Assembly: GCF_049257235.1 (NCBI RefSeq)
Contig: NZ_JBMMUF010000010.1
Location: forward strand, 62,001 to 126,000
Source: Pseudoalteromonas sp049257235
GTDB taxonomy: Bacteria > Pseudomonadota > Gammaproteobacteria > Enterobacterales > Alteromonadaceae
Reading direction: 5' to 3'
Length of the DNA stretch: 64,000 bases
Shown here: positions 45,751 to 55,319 of the stretch, one piece after another
Position numbering within the stretch: the first letter of the stretch is position 1
Layout of the letters: every line of letters starts with the position of its first letter
Made by a program: the position numbers and the translations under genes
Notes under the pieces: model-generated
Databases searched by the model: none
Told to the model about the DNA's origin: nothing
What the model saw: the letters and a program-made list of their open reading frames with translations, nothing else

Positions 45751-47784
45751 ATGACTAAGAGAAAAATTCTCATCACTAGCGCCCTACCTTATGCTAATGG
45801 GCCAACACACTTAGGTCATTTATTAGAGTATATTCAAACTGATATCTGGGCACGCTTTCAAAAATCGCAAGGCCATGAAGCATACTATGTATGTGCTGAC
45901 GATGCTCACGGCACGCCAATCATGCTCAATGCCCAAAAGCAAGGGATCACACCTGAGCAAATGGTGGCAAATGTAAGCGTCGAGCGCCAACGTGACTTTG
46001 CTGACTTCAATATTGAATTCGACAACTACCATAGTACCCACTCAGATGAAAACAAAGCACTCAGTGAGCTTATCTATAACCGTCTTAACGAAGGTGGTTA
46101 CATCAAAAAGCGTACTATTTCGCAACTTTTTGACCCAGAAAAAGAAATTTTCTTACCGGATCGCTTTGTAACAGGTACATGTCCAAGCTGTGACGCCGAA
46201 GACCAAAATGGCGATAGCTGCGATGTATGTGGTGCAACCTATGCGCCTACCGAATTGAAGTCGCCACGTTCTGCCATGTCTGGAGCAACGCCAGTACTGC
46301 GTGACTCGGAGCACTACTTCTTCGACTTACCGGCGTTTGAAGGCATGTTAAAAGAGTGGTTACGCTCGGGTTCTATTCAAGATGAAATGGCTAACAAGCT
46401 TGACGAATGGTTTGCAGACGGTCTGCAGCAATGGGATATCAGTCGTGATGCTCCATACTTTGGCTTCGAAATACCAGGTGCTCCGGGCAAATACTTCTAC
46501 GTTTGGCTAGATGCGCCAATTGGTTACATGGCCAGCTTTAAAAACCTATGTGACAAATCTGGTATTGATTTCGATGCATTTTGGTCAAAAGATTCAGATG
46601 CTGAGCTGTACCATTTCATCGGTAAAGATATTATTTATTTCCACAGTCTTTTCTGGCCTGCAATGTTAGAAGGTGCTGATTTTAGAAAACCAACTAACGT
46701 CTTTGCCCATGGTTTCGTTACCGTCAATGGCGCCAAGATGTCTAAGTCTAAAGGCACATTCATCAAAGCGCGCACCTATCTTGAGCACCTAAACCCTGAA
46801 TATCTGCGCTACTACTTTGCAGCGAAACTAGGAAGCGGTATCACTGACCTTGACTTAAACTTGGAAGATTTCGCACAACGTGTGAATTCAGACTTAGTAG
46901 GTAAGGTTGTTAACATCGCCAGTCGTTGTGCCGGTTTCATCACTAAGAAATTCGATGGCAAACTTAGCGCGACAAACGCCGAGCCAGAGCTGGTTGCACA
47001 ATTTGCAGCCGCGCGCCAGAGCATCGCTGCACATTATGAAAATCGTGAGTACTCACGCGCTGTTCGCGAAATCATGGCCCTAGCCGATAAAGCAAACCAA
47101 TACATTGATGCCAAAGCGCCGTGGGTACTTGCTAAAGATGAGAACACACTTGAGCAAGCGCACGAAGTGTGCAGTGTTGGCTTAAACCTATTTAAGATCC
47201 TAATGACCTACTTGCGTCCTATTTTGCCAGCCATGGCGGCAAACGTAAGCGAGTTCTTAAATGACGAACTAGCATGGGACAAAGTAGATGCGCCGCTTGT
47301 TGACCACTCTATCAATAAATTTAAAGCGCTAATGCAACGTGTAGAAATGGACAAAGTGAACGCCATGCTTGAAGAATCAAAAGAAAGCCTTGCACCACAA
47401 ACTCAAGGGGGGGCTGCAATGGAGTCAAACGGTGAAGTAGAAAAAGATCCGATTGCAGATGAAATCGAGTTTGATGATTTCGCCAAAGTAGACCTTCGTG
47501 TAGCGAAAATTGTTAATGCTGAACACGTTGAAAAAGCAGACAAATTGCTTAAATTGACGCTTGATTTAGGTGGGCAACAACGCCAAGTATTTGCAGGTAT
47601 TAAGTCAGCTTATAGCCCTGAGCAGTTGATTGGCAAATTAACGGTTATGGTGGCTAACTTGAAGCCGCGTAAGATGCGTTTTGGTATGTCAGAAGGTATG
47701 GTGCTTGCTGCAGGTCCTGGCAAAGACGAAATTTACATCCTCGAACCACATGACGGTGCTAAACCGGGCATGCGTGTGATGTAA
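45751..47784 (+). CDS. metG: Methionyl-tRNA synthetase
   Basis: The 677-residue enzyme, equal to the E. coli length, has the HIGH motif in YANGPTHLGHLLE, zinc-binding CPSCDAEDQNGDSCDVCG, KMSKS in GAKMSKSKGTFI, and a C-terminal tRNA-binding domain (FDDFAKVDLRVAKIVNAE). The ATG at 45751 fits the family start; an ATG 39 bases upstream would add non-family residues. A terminator follows. Confidence 0.97.
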   Translation: MTKRKILITSALPYANGPTHLGHLLEYIQTDIWARFQKSQGHEAYYVCADDAHGTPIMLNAQKQGITPEQMVANVSVERQRDFADFNIEFDNYHSTHSDENKALSELIYNRLNEGGYIKKRTISQLFDPEKEIFLPDRFVTGTCPSCDAEDQNGDSCDVCGATYAPTELKSPRSAMSGATPVLRDSEHYFFDLPAFEGMLKEWLRSGSIQDEMANKLDEWFADGLQQWDISRDAPYFGFEIPGAPGKYFYVWLDAPIGYMASFKNLCDKSGIDFDAFWSKDSDAELYHFIGKDIIYFHSLFWPAMLEGADFRKPTNVFAHGFVTVNGAKMSKSKGTFIKARTYLEHLNPEYLRYYFAAKLGSGITDLDLNLEDFAQRVNSDLVGKVVNIASRCAGFITKKFDGKLSATNAEPELVAQFAAARQSIAAHYENREYSRAVREIMALADKANQYIDAKAPWVLAKDENTLEQAHEVCSVGLNLFKILMTYLRPILPAMAANVSEFLNDELAWDKVDAPLVDHSINKFKALMQRVEMDKVNAMLEESKESLAPQTQGGAAMESNGEVEKDPIADEIEFDDFAKVDLRVAKIVNAEHVEKADKLLKLTLDLGGQQRQVFAGIKSAYSPEQLIGKLTVMVANLKPRKMRFGMSEGMVLAAGPGKDEIYILEPHDGAKPGMRVM

Positions 47785-47801
47785 AAGCCCCGAACAATAC
47801 A

Positions 47802-47826
47802 AAAGGCCAGCATTGCTGGCCTTTTT
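47802..47826 (+). terminator. Terminator after metG
   Basis: AAAGGCCAGC pairs with GCTGGCCTTT around two bases and continues in T residues. The A-rich left side could also serve the converging gene. Confidence 0.85.
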
Positions 47827-47852
47827 GCTTTATGTATAACTGATACTACCAA

Positions 47853-48821
47853 CTAATCGTGCTGTAAAATCACTTTGCCTATATTTTCATTATTCTCTAA
47901 TCGTTGGTGCGCTTGCTCAACATCTCGCCATGAGTAAATAGAATCAATAACGGGTTTTATAAGCCCCTGCTGTATCTCAGGGCCAAATTGACTCGTTAAG
48001 TCTTGGACCAATTTAGATTTATAAGAGATAGAGCGATTTCGTAAAGTGGAGCCAATTACTCGCACACGTTTCGCTAGCACTTTAGCCATATCCAGCTTTT
48101 CGCAATAACGCCCACCTAACATTGCAAGAATAACAATAGTGCCATCCATCGCCATAACCTCGATATCCTGACGTATATACTCACCTGCTATAGGGTCAAT
48201 AACCAGATCAATCTTAATGTCTTGCGCTTTTAAATAGTCGCACCAATTGTGTTCTTTATAGTTAATCACCACATCAGCGCCCAAAGCTTCACATGCCTCA
48301 CGCTTTGCTTGATTGCCTACAGTCGCCACCACGCGTGCTCCAAGGCGCTTTGCTAATATGATTGCTGCGGTGCCTACACCACTGGCTCCTGCGTGTACGA
48401 GTAAAGTATGAGGGCGGCCAAACTCAGGGGACTGGCGAAGTGCGTCAAAAGCGGTGAAAAACACTTCACAAAAACCCGCTCCCATTTCATATGAATAGGA
48501 CGGTGGCAAGTCAATGCAATGCTCGTAGTGCACGCACACATATTCGCCATATCCACCACCAGCGCACAACGCCATAACCCGCTTACCTAGTAACTTTGAG
48601 CTCACTCCATCGCCCACAGCAACTATCTCCCCCGCTGCTTCTAAGCCCAAAATATCGCTGTCTCCTACGGGTGGCGGGTAGAGCCCTTTTCGCTGTAAAA
48701 GATCGGCGCGATTAACCGCGCTAGCATGCACTTTAATCAACACTTGTTGATCTTTTGGAGTAAGATCATACTTTTCTATGATAACTAGCTGTTTATTTTC
48801 ATTTAAATCAATTGTTAGCAT
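47853..48821 (-). CDS. Quinone oxidoreductase, PIG3-type zinc-free MDR family
   Basis: The 322-residue NADPH-dependent oxidoreductase shows the PIG3-type pattern: LIKVHASAVNRADLLQRKGLYPPP, LGLEAAGEIVAVGDGV and the Rossmann motif VHAGASGVGTAAIILAKRLGARV. It reduces quinones or similar compounds. It is divergent from the KfrA-like gene, with a 174-base gap between their starts. Confidence 0.92.
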   Translation of the reverse strand: MLTIDLNENKQLVIIEKYDLTPKDQQVLIKVHASAVNRADLLQRKGLYPPPVGDSDILGLEAAGEIVAVGDGVSSKLLGKRVMALCAGGGYGEYVCVHYEHCIDLPPSYSYEMGAGFCEVFFTAFDALRQSPEFGRPHTLLVHAGASGVGTAAIILAKRLGARVVATVGNQAKREACEALGADVVINYKEHNWCDYLKAQDIKIDLVIDPIAGEYIRQDIEVMAMDGTIVILAMLGGRYCEKLDMAKVLAKRVRVIGSTLRNRSISYKSKLVQDLTSQFGPEIQQGLIKPVIDSIYSWRDVEQAHQRLENNENIGKVILQHD

Positions 48822-48995
48822 TGTGTAATACCAATTTCTCGTAGTATGATTAAACCTGTATCTTTAGGGACAAATCTACAACTAAAATAGTAATTATTAT
48901 CTGCCACCGCATTCTTGGCTCGAATTTTTTTATTAGATACGCTGCCTAGTGGCTGTTTTAATGCTATCCTAAATATCTGTTGGGAGGATAGGTTG

Positions 48996-51900
48996 ATGAC
49001 TCAATATAGCGAAATCAAGGCTGTTTGTGACGAACTACATCGTCAAGGGAAGCCTATTACGTTAGAGGTACTGTTGCGACATGTAGACGGTGACCGCCAA
49101 GCTATATTAGAACATTACCGATTATGGCGCAGTGAAGACCGTTCGGCGCGCCCGCAAGAAACAGCTCAGCAACCCATGCAGATGCAACAAATGCATATGC
49201 AGTCCCCCGCGTCATTCATGCCGTCTATGCCCACAGGAGCGCCAAACCCATCAGGTAATGGCGATATGCAATTTTCTGATCAGTTCATGGAAGCATTCAG
49301 AGCGCAAAGCGAAGCATACGCGCGCGCTCAAGTCGCCCCTGTTCAAGCGCACCTTCAACAAGTTATCCAGTCCGAGCATGCTGTAAAACAAAGCCTAGAA
49401 CAGCTGCAGCAAAAATATGAAGAAGTGCTACAAAAAAATGAAGAGCTCAGTGAACGTATCAATGCACGTCAACAGCAGATTGATACTCAAGCAAACCAAC
49501 TAGCACAACAAGAGCAGCAACTATCAAGCTCACAAGACCTTGTTGAGCAGGCAAAGGCGCAAAGCGAACAACAAATTACCGAGCTGCAAAGTCAATGTGA
49601 ACAGCTCAGTGAGCACAATAAGACCTTGGCGGACGAAGTCGCACAGTCGCAACAAAAACTTGAATCACAAACACAGCAGCTTGAGCAACAACAAGAACAA
49701 CTTGCCACTACCACACAAGAGCTTGAAAAAGCACTCGCTGAGGGTGACGAAAAAGCGTCTTCCCTGCAACAAGAGTGTATTGCGCTAAAAGAGCAAAACC
49801 AGACGCTTAGCTCTGAAGTTGAAACCTCAGGGCAACAACTCAAAGAACAAGCTCAGCAGTTAGAGCAACAACAGCAACAGTTAACCCAAGCGCAAACGCA
49901 ACTTGAGCAAGCACAGGCGGAAGCTCAAAGTACAACAGCACAACTGCAACAACAATGCGACGAGCTTAGCGAACAAAATACTCAGTTGAGCGCTCAAATT
50001 GAACAAGCGCAACAACAGGTAGCGGATCAAACGCAGCAACTTGCCGAGCAACAACAAGCTCTAGCTGATGCCAAGGCACAGTTGGAACAGGCTCTAGCAG
50101 ATAGTGGTGAGCAAACCTCGGCTTTACAGCAACAGTGCAGCGAACTGAGTGACCAAAACCGCAGTCTGAGTGAGCAAATTGATGAAGCGACGCAGCAACT
50201 GACGGCTCAAGCACAGCAACTGCAAAGCCAAAGCCAAGAGTTAACTGACACTCAGGAGCAGCTAAGTAAAGCGCTTGAACAAGGCGATGAACGCGCCGCG
50301 TCATTGCAACAACAATGTGATGAACTGAGCGCCAAAAACCAGGCCCTCAGTGAGCAATTAGCACAAGCCGAGCAGAAAATTTCTGCGCAAACAGAAGAAT
50401 TTGAACGCCAACAGCAACAGTTAGCCCAGGCTCAACAACAGCTCAATGACGCGCTAGCTAATGGTGATGCTCAAGCGGCTGCACTACAGCAACAATGTGA
50501 AGAGTTAAGTGCTAAGAATTCAGCATTAACTGAGCAAGTAACAACTGCTGAGCAACAAATTAATGAGCAAGCTGAGCAACTTGAACAATATCAGCAACAA
50601 TTAGCGCAAGCCCAAACTCAAAGCCAGGGGCAAATTGCGTCACTGCAACAACAAAGCGAAGAGTTACAACAACAAAATTCACAGCTTGCAGCCAAAGTAG
50701 AGGCATCTCAAAACCAAATCCAATCGCAAGAGCAACAGCTTGAGTCATATCAACAACAGCTTAGCGATGCACAACAGGCTCAAGCACAAAGTAATGAGAA
50801 AACCTCTGAGCTACAACAACGTTGTGATCAATTAGTTGAGCAAAGCGAAGGCCTGAGCCAAAAAGTGACCGCATCCGAACAACAGATGCAGGAACAAGCG
50901 CAACAATTAGAAGCCTATCAGCAGCAAATTGCTGACGCACAACAGCAGCTTCAACATGTACAAACTCAAAGTAACGAACAAACTGCGGCTCTTCAGGCCC
51001 AGTGTGAACAGTTAACGGAGCAAGAAGCTCAGGTTCAACAACAACTAGACTCAGCGCAAAAGCAAGTTGAAACGCTCACTAACCAGTTGCAGCAAGAGCA
51101 ACAAAAACTCTCTCAAAGCCAAGAGCTACATAGCAAAGCGCAAGAGGAAGCGAGTGCACAACTAGCAGCACTCAAAGGGGAAAATGACCAGCTTAGCGAG
51201 CAAAATGATAGCCTCAGTGACAAAGTTACAGCCACCGAGCAGCAGTTAGCGTTACAAACTCAAAAAGTAGCTCAAGTACAACAGCAACTTGAAACAGCTC
51301 AAGAGCACCTTGAATTAGCCCGCTCTGGTGCTGACGAACAACTTGCAGCTCTGCAGAGCGAAAATAAAACGCTGGGCGAGCAAAACTCGTCATTGAATGA
51401 GCAAGTCACCGTTGCACAACAGCAAATTGAGCAACAAACTAAGCAAATCGATAAACAAACAAGGTTACTTGATACCGCTAAGGAACAATTAGCGTTAGCG
51501 CAAAGCGGCGCACAAGAGCAAGTATCAGCCCTGCAAAAAGAGATTACTCAGCTCGATGAACAGAACATTTCGCTTAGTGAGCAAGTAACCAATGCTCAAC
51601 AGCAAATTGAACAACAAAGCGCTGAAATAACGAAACAACAACGCATTGTAGAAAAGGCCAAAGAGCAACTCGCATTAGCCCAATCTGGCGCTGATGAGCA
51701 GCTGAGTACGTTACAGCAGGAGAATGCGCAACTTGATGAACAAAAGCAAGCGCTTGCACAACAATTTGACGCAGCTCAAAAACAAATTGAAACCCAAGCC
51801 CAACAGCTTGAGAAGCAACAAGAGCAGCTTGCCAAAGCCCAAGAGCAGCTCACCCAAGCGCAATCGGGTGCTGATGAACAAGTAGTCGCCCTGCAGCAAG

Positions 51901-52835
51901 CTCAGCAACAGTTAAGTGAAGAGAATGCTAAGTTATTAGCCGATATTAGTGCTAAACAACAAGCTATTGATACGCAGAATCAAGAACTTGAAACGACTAA
52001 AGCAGCGTTAGCAAAAGCACAGCAAGAAATTCAAACGCTCAGCGCAGGTGGCGATGAGCAAATTACCGCATTGCAAAAACGTATTGATGAATTTGATAGT
52101 GAGTTTGCGACAGTTAGCAAGCAGCGTGATGAGTTCGAACAAAAACATGACGATTTAGTTACTAAAATTGCCGTGTTACAGCAAAGCAAGGCTGAACTTG
52201 AGGCACAAATTGATGCTGCGCAAGGTCAACAAACAGAGCAGCAGCCGCAACTAGAGAAACTGCGTAAAGAAAATAGCCTACTTAAAGAGCAAACCGCACT
52301 CGCTGCGCGACACCAAGAAACACAGCGCGAAGAAATGCGTCAGTTGCGTGAAGCTAATAAGGCACAGCAAGAGCAGATTGTCGCTGCTCAGGCCGAAGTT
52401 GCACAGGCACAAGAAACTAGCACTAAACTGCATGATCAGGTGCGTTTCTTGAAGAACAACTCTGCCTCAACTATTGAGCGTTTGACCTCAAGCAACGATC
52501 AATTGCAGCAAAAGGTGCGTGAGTTGCAAGAGCAACTCAATGCCGGTGCTCCTCCAGCGCCAGTAGCTGAACAAACCGTAGATGACAGTCAAAACCAAGA
52601 GTTAATTGATGAAAACAAACGCTTACGCGAGCAAATTACATTCTTGAAGCAAAACTCTAATGCTACACTTGAGCGCCTGTCTAAAAGTGCGACATCAGCA
52701 CAGAGTCGTCTAAGTGAATTGGAGAACAGCCTGGCTGAGACCACAGCTGAGCTTGAACGTTTACGCGGGCAATCAGGTGGGACCCAAGCAAAGAAGCCCG
52801 AAGAGGATGACGACTACGGCGTTCAGTCCGCATAA
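48996..52835 (+). CDS. KfrA-like protein: DNA-binding-type N-terminus plus giant repetitive coiled coil
   Basis: The 1279-residue protein opens with a short segment (about 5-45: AVCDELHRQGKPITLEVLLRHVDGDR, YRLWRSE) that resembles the KfrA_N DNA-binding domain of plasmid KfrA proteins. A Met/Pro-rich linker follows (about 50-90), then a Gln-rich coiled coil. Residues 137-1025 form 15 back-to-back units of L-Q-Q-x-C/N-x-x-L-x-E-Q-N type; 13 are exactly 60 residues. The C-terminus has a duplicated RFLKxNS-x-TIERL-like motif (1148-1163, 1213-1228) and an acidic tail. No membrane segment or signal is seen. The ATG follows GGGAGGA; earlier in-frame starts are worse. KfrA proteins bind DNA and polymerise; a nucleoid or cytoskeletal role here is inference. 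Confidence 0.85.
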   Translation: MTQYSEIKAVCDELHRQGKPITLEVLLRHVDGDRQAILEHYRLWRSEDRSARPQETAQQPMQMQQMHMQSPASFMPSMPTGAPNPSGNGDMQFSDQFMEAFRAQSEAYARAQVAPVQAHLQQVIQSEHAVKQSLEQLQQKYEEVLQKNEELSERINARQQQIDTQANQLAQQEQQLSSSQDLVEQAKAQSEQQITELQSQCEQLSEHNKTLADEVAQSQQKLESQTQQLEQQQEQLATTTQELEKALAEGDEKASSLQQECIALKEQNQTLSSEVETSGQQLKEQAQQLEQQQQQLTQAQTQLEQAQAEAQSTTAQLQQQCDELSEQNTQLSAQIEQAQQQVADQTQQLAEQQQALADAKAQLEQALADSGEQTSALQQQCSELSDQNRSLSEQIDEATQQLTAQAQQLQSQSQELTDTQEQLSKALEQGDERAASLQQQCDELSAKNQALSEQLAQAEQKISAQTEEFERQQQQLAQAQQQLNDALANGDAQAAALQQQCEELSAKNSALTEQVTTAEQQINEQAEQLEQYQQQLAQAQTQSQGQIASLQQQSEELQQQNSQLAAKVEASQNQIQSQEQQLESYQQQLSDAQQAQAQSNEKTSELQQRCDQLVEQSEGLSQKVTASEQQMQEQAQQLEAYQQQIADAQQQLQHVQTQSNEQTAALQAQCEQLTEQEAQVQQQLDSAQKQVETLTNQLQQEQQKLSQSQELHSKAQEEASAQLAALKGENDQLSEQNDSLSDKVTATEQQLALQTQKVAQVQQQLETAQEHLELARSGADEQLAALQSENKTLGEQNSSLNEQVTVAQQQIEQQTKQIDKQTRLLDTAKEQLALAQSGAQEQVSALQKEITQLDEQNISLSEQVTNAQQQIEQQSAEITKQQRIVEKAKEQLALAQSGADEQLSTLQQENAQLDEQKQALAQQFDAAQKQIETQAQQLEKQQEQLAKAQEQLTQAQSGADEQVVALQQAQQQLSEENAKLLADISAKQQAIDTQNQELETTKAALAKAQQEIQTLSAGGDEQITALQKRIDEFDSEFATVSKQRDEFEQKHDDLVTKIAVLQQSKAELEAQIDAAQGQQTEQQPQLEKLRKENSLLKEQTALAARHQETQREEMRQLREANKAQQEQIVAAQAEVAQAQETSTKLHDQVRFLKNNSASTIERLTSSNDQLQQKVRELQEQLNAGAPPAPVAEQTVDDSQNQELIDENKRLREQITFLKQNSNATLERLSKSATSAQSRLSELENSLAETTAELERLRGQSGGTQAKKPEEDDDYGVQSA
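49404..52070 (+). repeat. Fifteen tandem 180-bp coding units in the KfrA-like gene
   Basis: Unit starts (first Leu codon) are at 49404, 49584, 49764, 49944, 50124, 50304, 50484, 50643, 50811, 50991, 51171, 51351, 51531, 51711 and 51891. All steps are 180 bp except two adjacent ones, of 159 and 168 bp. The copies share a pattern but differ in sequence, so they are old duplications. Confidence 0.85.
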
Positions 52836-52857
52836 CGTCATCCATAGCTATTCATTC

Positions 52858-52886
52858 AGGGGAAGCCTAATTTGCTTCCCCTTTTT
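52858..52886 (+). terminator. Terminator after the KfrA-like gene
   Basis: AGGGGAAGC pairs with GCTTCCCCT around a 7-base loop, followed by TTTT. Confidence 0.85.
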
Positions 52887-53174
52887 CATGCCCTGCATTT
52901 AAACTCGCTGTGAATATGCTACCTAGCGTGCTAAATACCGTGTTCACAGCGTTAAAATCTTTCTTTGTACAGTAACTGCATAAGTGAAATCTTGCCTTGT
53001 TAGCAGATCATTTTCCCAACTCGTATGTGATCACCTAGTTATACCCATTAGTCTTACCGGGAAATGTGTATCAATACCGCTTCCCTTGATGTACCTTTAT
53101 CGTTATAGCTGCTGGACGTTCGTTAACAAACGCATTGAGCACATGCTCACGCCGTACCTAAACCTGAGAGCATT
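52887..53174. other. Intergenic region with inverted repeats, no supported gene
   Basis: Together with the terminator before it, this leaves about 340 bases without a gene. It contains a 9-bp inverted repeat CGCTGTGAA/TTCACAGCG (52906-52914 with 52943-52951) enclosing GCTACCTAGC. Near the acetyltransferase start is the palindrome TGAGCA-CA-TGCTCA (53136-53149). A 64-codon frame here is not protein-like. Confidence 0.5.
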
Positions 53175-53657
53175 ATGATAAAAGCAATCACTGAATCAAA
53201 CTTTCATGACTTTTGGCCTACTTTTTCGAGCATTATTGATGCACAGCAAAGCTATGCTTTGGAGCCAGACATGGATATTAACCAAGCCTATGAACTGTGG
53301 TGCAAAATCCCTCACAAGTCCTATGCACTAATAGAAGATGGGCAGGTATTAGGAATTTATTACCTCAAAGCAAACGCTATGGGGCCATCAAAGCACATTT
53401 GCAATTGTGGCTATATGGTGGCTGAGGCTTCACGAGGTAGGGGGGTGGCAAAAAGAATGTGCGAGCATTCACAGCACCAAGCCAAAGAGCTAGGTTATTT
53501 GGCTATGCAGTTTAACAACGTTGTTAGTACCAATACCGTCGCTGTATCACTGTGGGAAAAGCTTGGGTTTAGTGTTATTGGCACCATCCCACGTGCATAT
53601 AATCACAAGCAATATGGCTATGTTGACAGTTTCATTATGTATAAGTGGCTTACCTAG
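53175..53657 (+). CDS. GNAT family N-acetyltransferase
   Basis: The 160-residue protein has the GNAT acetyl-CoA site in VAEASRGRGVAKRMCEHSQ (R/Q-x2-G-x-G/A type) and the later NTVAVSLWEKLGFSVIGTIPRAY. The acceptor substrate is unknown. GAG at a suitable distance may be its ribosome site. It stands alone between the KfrA-like gene and a converging secreted protein. Confidence 0.88.
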   Translation: MIKAITESNFHDFWPTFSSIIDAQQSYALEPDMDINQAYELWCKIPHKSYALIEDGQVLGIYYLKANAMGPSKHICNCGYMVAEASRGRGVAKRMCEHSQHQAKELGYLAMQFNNVVSTNTVAVSLWEKLGFSVIGTIPRAYNHKQYGYVDSFIMYKWLT

Positions 53658-53692
53658 CGCAGCATGTAATGTGTATCACATGCCGACAATCA

Positions 53693-54103
53693 TCAGTGTA
53701 ATTTGCGCCACACTTCATATTCAACAAGCACACCATCTTGATACAGACGATGGTGCCACTGGTTGTCTTTGAGCGCATAATCAAACGCCAATCTTTTATT
53801 CAACAGCGACGGAATATTGCCGTAATCCACGTATTCAACAAATTTGTCATCTTCGATAGCACAACGACCACCTGCGGCATAGTGGAACTGCCCCTGTCTT
53901 TGGGTCACGTAATTGAAATACCCTGATGCTATGACCTTAACACTGCTTATTAGTGGCGCATTGGCAACGGTTTTACCCTGCTTAGTGTAATATTCTCCCC
54001 TCACGAATTGCCAACTGCCCTCCAGCTCCCCACAATTAGAAGCATTGGCTAAACAAGGTACAACTAACAGCGCTGATATTCCCATAAGTCTGGATAATGT
54101 CAT
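53693..54103 (-). CDS. Small secreted protein, lipocalin-like start
   Basis: I do not recognise this 136-residue protein firmly. It has a signal peptide (SRLMGISALLVVPCLANA) and a mature part beginning SNCGELEGSWQFVRGEYY, where the GSW motif and beta-rich sequence suggest a small lipocalin-like barrel; Cys in the first residues and in GGRCAIED could pair. It is divergent from the LysR gene with a 163-base gap, so LysR control is plausible. Confidence 0.65.
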   Translation of the reverse strand: MTLSRLMGISALLVVPCLANASNCGELEGSWQFVRGEYYTKQGKTVANAPLISSVKVIASGYFNYVTQRQGQFHYAAGGRCAIEDDKFVEYVDYGNIPSLLNKRLAFDYALKDNQWHHRLYQDGVLVEYEVWRKLH

Positions 54104-54266
54104 GATCTAATTCCTTTTATTAAGTGTTATATCCACCATATCAATTAACCATTATGCTCGACACACCCTAGCTATCACCAAAAGAAATAATGACTATTTT
54201 CGTGGACATTAGCGTTATAAAAAGTGCTGCGATACAGTAGCTATGAAGCAACAAATGTGAATTATT

Positions 54267-55199
54267 ATGAACTTACGGCAAGTTGACCTGAATTTACTGG
54301 TTTATCTTCAAGTGTTGTTAGAAGAGCGCAGTGTTTCGGCTGCTGCAAACCGCTTGGCGTTAACTCAAAGTGCCATGAGTAACGCGCTAAAACGTCTGCG
54401 CGATCTGTTCTGCGATCCCTTGTTGGTGCGCAGCGGCAGCACCATGATGTGCACAGAAAAAGCACTGGCACTCAAACCTCAACTTGAACAATTTTTAAAT
54501 GTTGCTCAGGCCATCACCACTCAAGAGCATGAATTCACACCAACAACTGTTAGCCATACCTTTCGCATAATGGCGAATGAATTTCTGGTCGCGTCACTGT
54601 TAGTGCCCTTTATTAGGGATGTTGTGAGCCGTTATCCTGGGATTAAAATTGATTTGATTCACCCCAGTGACGTCACCCTCAGCGAACTCGAACATGGGCA
54701 AGTGGACATTGCCATTGACCGCTTTACTCGGATGCCCGCTTCGTTTCACCAAAGTACCCTGTGGCGTGATAATTACTGCTGCCTAGCCGACGCGCAGCAT
54801 CGCATCCATACACACCTCGATATCGACACCTACCTTGAGGCAGCACATATTTGGCTCAATCGCAGTGGATTTGGTCCAGAGCCGGTGATAAAAAACCGTG
54901 AGCCGCAAAAGTTGGGTTGGGTAGATCAAGCACTGGCGCAACAAGGCCACCGGCGAAACATCGCTGTATATGCTCGCCATCACAGTTTAATTGCTGACTT
55001 GTGTACCCAGTCAACGCTTATTGCCACGCTACCAAAAAGGCTCGCAGAGCATATTGTTGGCAGCACACGCGCTCCTCTAGCAATCAGTGCTGTGCCCTTT
55101 CCAATCGTTCCTATTAGCGTGTCTATGCTTTGGAGCCCATTAATGCATCACAGCCCAGCACATAGTTGGTTACGTAAACAGCTACAAACGTTTGTATGA
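54267..55199 (+). CDS. LysR-type transcription regulator
   Basis: The 310-residue regulator has the N-terminal winged helix (LNLLVYLQVLLEERSVSAAANRLALTQSAMSNALKRLRDLF) and a C-terminal effector-binding part resembling the NodD/PnbR/SyrM-type subgroup. Its divergent neighbour is the secreted protein gene; LysR proteins commonly regulate such a neighbour. No clear T-N11-A site was fixed by eye. The effector is unknown. Confidence 0.92.
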   Translation: MNLRQVDLNLLVYLQVLLEERSVSAAANRLALTQSAMSNALKRLRDLFCDPLLVRSGSTMMCTEKALALKPQLEQFLNVAQAITTQEHEFTPTTVSHTFRIMANEFLVASLLVPFIRDVVSRYPGIKIDLIHPSDVTLSELEHGQVDIAIDRFTRMPASFHQSTLWRDNYCCLADAQHRIHTHLDIDTYLEAAHIWLNRSGFGPEPVIKNREPQKLGWVDQALAQQGHRRNIAVYARHHSLIADLCTQSTLIATLPKRLAEHIVGSTRAPLAISAVPFPIVPISVSMLWSPLMHHSPAHSWLRKQLQTFV

Positions 55200-55319
55200 A
55201 TACCGTCACAACATTGATGTTATAAATACTAAATATCGATTTCATCCATTTCATAAATAGCATGATGTTCCTTAAAGTAAATATTAACAAAATAATGAAC
55301 AACGCCAATGGAGGCACCC

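Noticed and set aside
49592..49843. 83-codon Ser/Cys-rich frame antisense to the coiled coil
   Set aside because: It is the complement of Gln-rich codons and clearly a shadow frame.
49404..52070. CRISPR array or satellite DNA suggested by the 180-bp period
   Set aside because: The period is in the protein pattern; the DNA copies are diverged, continuous and coding, with no spacers.
52984..53178. 64-codon frame before the acetyltransferase gene
   Set aside because: It has no ribosome site, its composition is not protein-like, and it overlaps the real start.
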